From the NCBI GenBank assembly GCA_946478775.1, contig CAMLDR010000167.1, forward strand, positions 1-9,086: a stretch of DNA of 9,086 nucleotides. Direction: 5' to 3'. The stretch comes from an uncultured Flavobacteriales bacterium (lineage in GTDB: Bacteria; Bacteroidota; Bacteroidia; Flavobacteriales; Crocinitomicaceae). The position numbers and the translations under genes were made by a program. The notes beneath the pieces are model-generated. The model saw only the letters and a program-made list of their open reading frames with translations. It was not told the origin of the DNA and ran no database searches. Positions within the stretch are counted from its first letter, which is position 1; each line of letters begins with the position of its first letter. Shown here piece after piece: positions 5,499 through 9,086 of the stretch.

Positions 5499-7772
5499 CC
5501 CCGATTTGCCATTGATAATACTCTCCAGAACTACGCGCCCGGAATTGTCAATCAATTGTGCACTTTCTATTAGTTGCTTTGTTGATTCTACCTGAACAAA
5601 ATCAATCATCGGGTTTGGATAAACCGTCAATCCGAATTGCAGTGATTCATCCACTCCAAGTGAAGAGGAGTTAACGGTAACGGATGCTGTCAACTCACAA
5701 CCGTTTGCATCCGTTATGATAACAGTATAAGTTCCGGGAAGCAGGTTTGTAATTGAACTCGTTGTTGCACCGTTACTCCACAAATAGGAATAAGAACCGG
5801 TTCCACCTGCAGGGGAAACACTTGCAATACCATCTGCACAAGTTGAGCAAGAGGTACTTGTAGAAGTTGAATTTGCAACGATTGGTGCAGGATCTGTCAA
5901 AGTTGCTGAAGCAGTTGTTGTACACCCACCGGCATCTGTAATAGTAGCAGTATAAGTTCCGGCCGGTCCTGTTAATATACTTGAACCGTTACCTGCATTC
6001 CAGCTAATAGCGTAAGGTGCTTGTCCGTTTTGAATGTCAATTTCAATTTGCCCCGAATCCCCAACACATAGCGGATTGGTTGAAGATACGATCATAGCAT
6101 CCGGATTCTGAGTCGTAGTAATTTCAACCGAATCAATGAATGAACAATCTGCATTGGAAATGGTATAGGTGTGGTAACCCGATGCCAGATCCGTTATCGT
6201 TGGATTGACAGACGAATCTTCCCATTCTACGGAATAACCGGGCTCTAGAGTGATCGTTGCACTTCCATTTGCAAGTTCGCAAGTTGAATTCACAGAATTA
6301 GAGAGCACTCCGCCAATTTCACCAAAACAGACATCAAATTGCGGTCTGATAAGAAACGTTTTTCCAAAGTTTGCCCCAAAGGTCTCAATAGGAGTAAAGT
6401 TTGGTCCGTTTGCAGGCCATTTAACAAAGACAGTATTTGACTGAAAGACAGCAGATGTTTGAGCAAGAGCTAAGGTAGAATCAAATTCGATTTGAATGAT
6501 TCCATATTTTCCCGGAGCAAGCGTTAAAGGACCTCCGTGAATCGGAAGAATGTATGTTCTGGCACTATCATCGATGTAAAGAAGTGTATCTGTTGATGCT
6601 AATAAGGTGGTTGGTACACCGCTGAGATTGGTGTTGAAAATGGCAGTTGCCAATTTTTTACCGGTATATCCTCTGGTGAAGTTTACTTTGACATCCTTCA
6701 GAGAGGTGGTGTTTTCTATGTTGAAGACTTGACCGATAAACCCACCAGTTCCGGTGCCAATTCCAAGCTGACCAACAATAATCCCATTATCCCTTGCCAT
6801 TTCAGCTTCTGTTACAGTAATTGGAATCGCAGACTGGATGGTATCATTTGAATTGTTTTGATCTGTCTCCGTAGCAACCGGGAAATACTTGAAAGTATAA
6901 ACACCATTTGAAGTAGGAGTATAGTTTGCTGTCATTGGAGCCGAACTAGCTCCCGGGGCTAATGAAGGAAGAATACTGCTGGTTACGGTCGTTTCTAAAA
7001 CACCGTCTTTGATCACCTGACAGCTCATTGCAACATTCGTCATGGCTAGCAGTCCGTTGTTTCGGATAACAGCTTCCAATTTGAAATTCTGGGGAGTCGT
7101 TAATTGATTCGCCGGTGCTATGGTATAGGGATTTTGAGCCGGTGTGATAGCTTCCAAATCGTGATTGGTAATTACGCGCAATTCAATATCGTCAATGACT
7201 AAAATGAATTTGTCATTGGAGTTATTTCTAAAACCGATGTAAACAGTTTGACCTGCAAAAGCATTTAAAGGAACGGAATGCGTTACCCATGTTGTACTTT
7301 CTGCAGCAGTTGAAAATAGGACTGTGGAATTACTTAGTTGATTTCCAATAATCGCTGTGCCACCAGTTGGAGCAACGGTCATAATGCGCACTTCATATCC
7401 GTCCGCAAAGGCGGCATCGTAAGCTTTTGCATTCCAGAAAAGAACGGTGTTTGGCAAAATGGTTTGAGCAGGTGTCCACATGAAATCATTTGCAGTTCCC
7501 GCCGGAGTATACCAGGAAGTACTGAAAGCTGCGGAATCTGCTACATTGTTTGCGAAATCTTCTCTGCGTTCCCATGCCTCATTTACATAGGATACATTTG
7601 CTGCAGGTGTCATATTGTCGACATTTCTCATAAGAAATCCGGGAGCAAAATTATAAGTTCCGGCTCCACCTGCTGTGGGTCCGGCAATTCCGTCAAAATC
7701 TTCCAGGTAGTAGGTTTGTGAAACCCCTGAGAAGCTTAACAGTAAGACAGTGAATAAGATGTGTTTTTTCAT
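5409..7772 (-). CDS. T9SS cargo protein: choice-of-anchor J domain, SprB-type repeats, type A sorting domain
   Basis: The 787-residue protein is exported by Sec and then carried across the outer membrane by the type IX system, which cleaves the C-terminal domain and releases or anchors the passenger. The signal peptide is residues 1-18 (MKKHILFTVLLLSFSGVS|Q). Residues about 22-203 (YLEDFDG through ILVIDDIEL) form a choice-of-anchor J / cleaved-adhesin jelly roll. Residues about 205-320 are a CARDB-like Ig fold (HDLEAITP, VIRNNGLLAMTNV). Residues about 325-485 are a beta-rich region that I cannot name. Three SprB-like repeats follow at about 492-705, with the hallmarks YSYLWSNGATT, LPGTYTV and ITDANGC. 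The type A sorting domain is at about 712-787 (VYPNP near 717, ending VQVVK). No protease or glycosidase motif is visible, so an adhesin or surface-binding role is likely. It has its own promoter and terminator, hence is monocistronic. A broken copy of its 3' end lies downstream. Confidence 0.92.
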   Translation of the reverse strand: MKKHILFTVLLLSFSGVSQTYYLEDFDGIAGPTAGGAGTYNFAPGFLMRNVDNMTPAANVSYVNEAWERREDFANNVADSAAFSTSWYTPAGTANDFMWTPAQTILPNTVLFWNAKAYDAAFADGYEVRIMTVAPTGGTAIIGNQLSNSTVLFSTAAESTTWVTHSVPLNAFAGQTVYIGFRNNSNDKFILVIDDIELRVITNHDLEAITPAQNPYTIAPANQLTTPQNFKLEAVIRNNGLLAMTNVAMSCQVIKDGVLETTVTSSILPSLAPGASSAPMTANYTPTSNGVYTFKYFPVATETDQNNSNDTIQSAIPITVTEAEMARDNGIIVGQLGIGTGTGGFIGQVFNIENTTSLKDVKVNFTRGYTGKKLATAIFNTNLSGVPTTLLASTDTLLYIDDSARTYILPIHGGPLTLAPGKYGIIQIEFDSTLALAQTSAVFQSNTVFVKWPANGPNFTPIETFGANFGKTFLIRPQFDVCFGEIGGVLSNSVNSTCELANGSATITLEPGYSVEWEDSSVNPTITDLASGYHTYTISNADCSFIDSVEITTTQNPDAMIVSSTNPLCVGDSGQIEIDIQNGQAPYAISWNAGNGSSILTGPAGTYTATITDAGGCTTTASATLTDPAPIVANSTSTSTSCSTCADGIASVSPAGGTGSYSYLWSNGATTSSITNLLPGTYTVIITDANGCELTASVTVNSSSLGVDESLQFGLTVYPNPMIDFVQVESTKQLIESAQLIDNSGRVVLESIINGKSGIIETSQLAKGNYLLVLKSGDQTFTVQVVK

Positions 7773-7792
7773 AATAAAATGTAATAGAGCGG

Positions 7793-7800
7793 CAAAAGTA
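7793..7800 (-). promoter_or_regulatory. Bacteroidota -7 promoter element (TACTTTTG)
   Basis: On the minus strand TACTTTTG fully matches TAnnTTTG and lies 20 nt upstream of the cargo gene's ATG. A TTG stands 27 nt further up (minus strand, near 7828-7830), longer than the usual spacing of about 20, so the -33 box is weak or absent. Confidence 0.55.
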
Positions 7801-7865
7801 CAGAATATTCATCTATTTATAGGTGTTCAATGTCATGAGAAGCTATTTAAGGGTCATAAAACTAC

Positions 7866-7897
7866 AAAAGCCATCCGCTACTAGCGAATGGCTTTTT
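7866..7897 (-). terminator. Intrinsic terminator of the acyl-CoA dehydrogenase gene
   Basis: AAAAGCCAT and CGCT (7866-7879) pair with AGCG and ATGGCTTTT (7883-7896) around an ACT loop, with one internal mismatch. Both ends carry T-runs on their own strand, so it can work in both directions. The only gene leading into it is the dehydrogenase, whose stop is at 7951. Confidence 0.7.
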
Positions 7898-7918
7898 ATA
7901 TGTGAATGACCTTTGGAT

Positions 7919-7942
7919 CCCATCCGCTGCTGCGGATCGGGG
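7919..7942. repeat. Second GC-rich hairpin related to the adjacent terminator
   Basis: CCC-ATCCGC (7919-7927) pairs with GCGGAT-GGG (7932-7941) across a TGCT loop, with one bulged C. There is no T-run beside it on either strand. CCATCCGCTGCT (7920-7931) repeats CCATCCGCTACT of the terminator (7871-7882) with one change, so the two hairpins probably share an origin. It may pause RNA polymerase or protect the mRNA 3' end. Confidence 0.5.
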
Positions 7943-7950
7943 AAAAGGAA

Positions 7951-9086
7951 CTACAAAGTATAGGCGTTCTTGTCAATTAAATATTGAGCAATTGCCTGTC
8001 TTTCGTTTTTCGGGTTGATCGGATCAATTTTCGTGAAACGTCTCACCCCGGTAACCATCATGCGCGATTCATCTCCTTCAGCGAAACTGTAAATGGCATC
8101 TTTAGCTGCTTTGTCGATTAATTCTGCCACATCATAGAAGTATGTTTTAACGATGGAGATTGGAATTGCAGCTGCAGCCTCTCCTTGTTTTTCGATCAAT
8201 TTCTCGACACGCAACAAAACAGATTCTGCCTGGTAAACCCAAATGGAAATGTCTGCAATATTCATCAGGATCTCTTGTTCTTTCGATAGGGTCTGCATCA
8301 ATTTTTGGACCGCCGAACCTGCAACCATCAGGATTGTTTTTTTGAAGCCGGACAATGCTTGCCGCTGAGCAGCCAAGGGATGAGACCCCAATTCCGTCAT
8401 TTCAGGAATACTCATTAATTCCGATGCAACTTTCATTGCCGGGCCCATTAGATCGAGTTCGCCTTTCATTGCGCGACGCAATACCATGTCAACTATTAAT
8501 AGCCGGTTGATTTCGTTTGTTCCTTCGAAAATGCGGTTGATACGCGAATCACGATACGCCTTTTCAACCGAAGATTCTGCTGAGTAACCCATTCCGCCAA
8601 ATATTTGAACTCCTTCGTCAGCAACATAGTCCAGGCATTCCGATCCTGCCACTTTTAAGATGGCACACTCCGGAGCGAATTGTTCAATTCCTTTTAAGGT
8701 AGCCGGACCTTTTTCCATTCCACCGGCCATTAAAGCCTCGATGGCATCGTCGATATTCTGCCCGGCTCGATAAATAGCAGATTCTGCAACATACGCCCGA
8801 ATCGCCTGTTCTGCAATTTTGTAACGAATAGCCCCGTATTTGGAGATATTTCTTCCAAATTGTTCCCGTTCATTCGAATAGCGAATGGAGTCGGTAATGG
8901 TTTGTTTTGCTCCTCCCAATACTCCTGCCGCTAATTTGATGCGTCCAATATTCAGAATGTTCAATGCGATCTTAAAGCCATTTTCCCGCTCTGAAAGCAT
9001 GTTTTCAACAGGTACTTTCACGTTATTAAAGAATACCTGGCGGGTTGATGAACCTTTGATTCCCATTTTCTTTTCTTCCGGGTTCA
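7951..9086 (-). CDS. Acyl-CoA dehydrogenase, VLCAD/ACAD9-like (5' part outside window)
   Basis: The enzyme catalyses the FAD-dependent alpha,beta-dehydrogenation of acyl-CoA, the first step of fatty-acid beta-oxidation, passing electrons to electron-transfer flavoprotein. The frame is open through 9086: residues NPEEKK precede the Met at 9066, so that Met (IKGSSTRQVFF follows) is internal. Counting from it, residues 1-200 hold the end of the middle beta domain and the alpha-helical C domain, with REQFG near 68, QIFGGMGY near 155 and RIFEGTNEI near 178-186. The Glu in FEGT is the expected catalytic base. After that, about 180 residues continue with helical sequence, as in the VLCAD and ACAD9 subfamily, where this extension serves membrane binding and dimer contacts. 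Short- and medium-chain enzymes lack it. Substrate length is inferred from this architecture. A terminator follows about 55 nt after the stop. Confidence 0.93.
   Translation of the reverse strand, partial: NPEEKKMGIKGSSTRQVFFNNVKVPVENMLSERENGFKIALNILNIGRIKLAAGVLGGAKQTITDSIRYSNEREQFGRNISKYGAIRYKIAEQAIRAYVAESAIYRAGQNIDDAIEALMAGGMEKGPATLKGIEQFAPECAILKVAGSECLDYVADEGVQIFGGMGYSAESSVEKAYRDSRINRIFEGTNEINRLLIVDMVLRRAMKGELDLMGPAMKVASELMSIPEMTELGSHPLAAQRQALSGFKKTILMVAGSAVQKLMQTLSKEQEILMNIADISIWVYQAESVLLRVEKLIEKQGEAAAAIPISIVKTYFYDVAELIDKAAKDAIYSFAEGDESRMMVTGVRRFTKIDPINPKNERQAIAQYLIDKNAYTL

Noticed and set aside
5660..6300. Three similar segments as a DNA tandem repeat or CRISPR-like array
   Set aside because: They are SprB-type protein repeats, similar in residues but not in bases, and lie wholly inside the cargo gene.
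7338..7721. Plus-strand open frame of 127 codons opposite the T9SS cargo gene
   Set aside because: It is antisense to a well-supported coding region, Cys/Ser-rich in a way typical of reading opposite Gly/Thr-rich codons, and has no promoter or recognisable domain.

Overview
The window looks like chromosomal DNA of a marine or freshwater Flavobacteriales bacterium, probably close to Fluviicola/Crocinitomicaceae. The lineage call is inference from gene content: a type IX secretion (T9SS) cargo protein with SprB-type repeats and a C-terminal sorting domain, a DUF5723-type outer-membrane protein with thrombospondin type 3 (TSP3) calcium-binding repeats, signal peptides cleaved before glutamine, no Shine-Dalgarno sites, and TAnnTTTG -7 promoter elements. 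No tRNA, rRNA, CRISPR array or transposase gene is visible.

Layout. 1-103: an 81-nt segment carrying stop codons, then a fragment that continues the TSP3 repeat of the neighbouring gene in the same frame. 101-1708 (-): DUF5723-type beta-barrel protein. 1719-3884 (-): membrane-anchored protein with a probable C-terminal propeller, 10 nt upstream of the DUF5723 gene and probably co-transcribed with it from a promoter near 3902-3909. 3966-4574 (-): ribonuclease HII. 4663-5022 (+): small secreted protein, the only plus-strand gene, divergent from rnhB. 5023-5408: gene-free stretch holding two near-identical bidirectional terminators and a broken copy of a T9SS sorting domain. 5409-7772 (-): large T9SS cargo protein. 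7773-7950: promoter, terminator and a second related hairpin. 7951-9086 (-): 3' part of a VLCAD/ACAD9-like acyl-CoA dehydrogenase that runs off the window.

The genes do not form one pathway. They mix housekeeping functions (RNase HII, fatty-acid beta-oxidation) with envelope and secreted proteins. No clear new multi-gene system is visible. The two most notable structures are: (i) the in-frame, stop-containing 81-nt interruption inside a TSP3 repeat at 23-103, with the same GAT codon before the stop and at the resumption point; and (ii) the duplicated gene-end plus terminator module at 5131-5498, which suggests loss of, or exchange between, tandem T9SS cargo paralogues.
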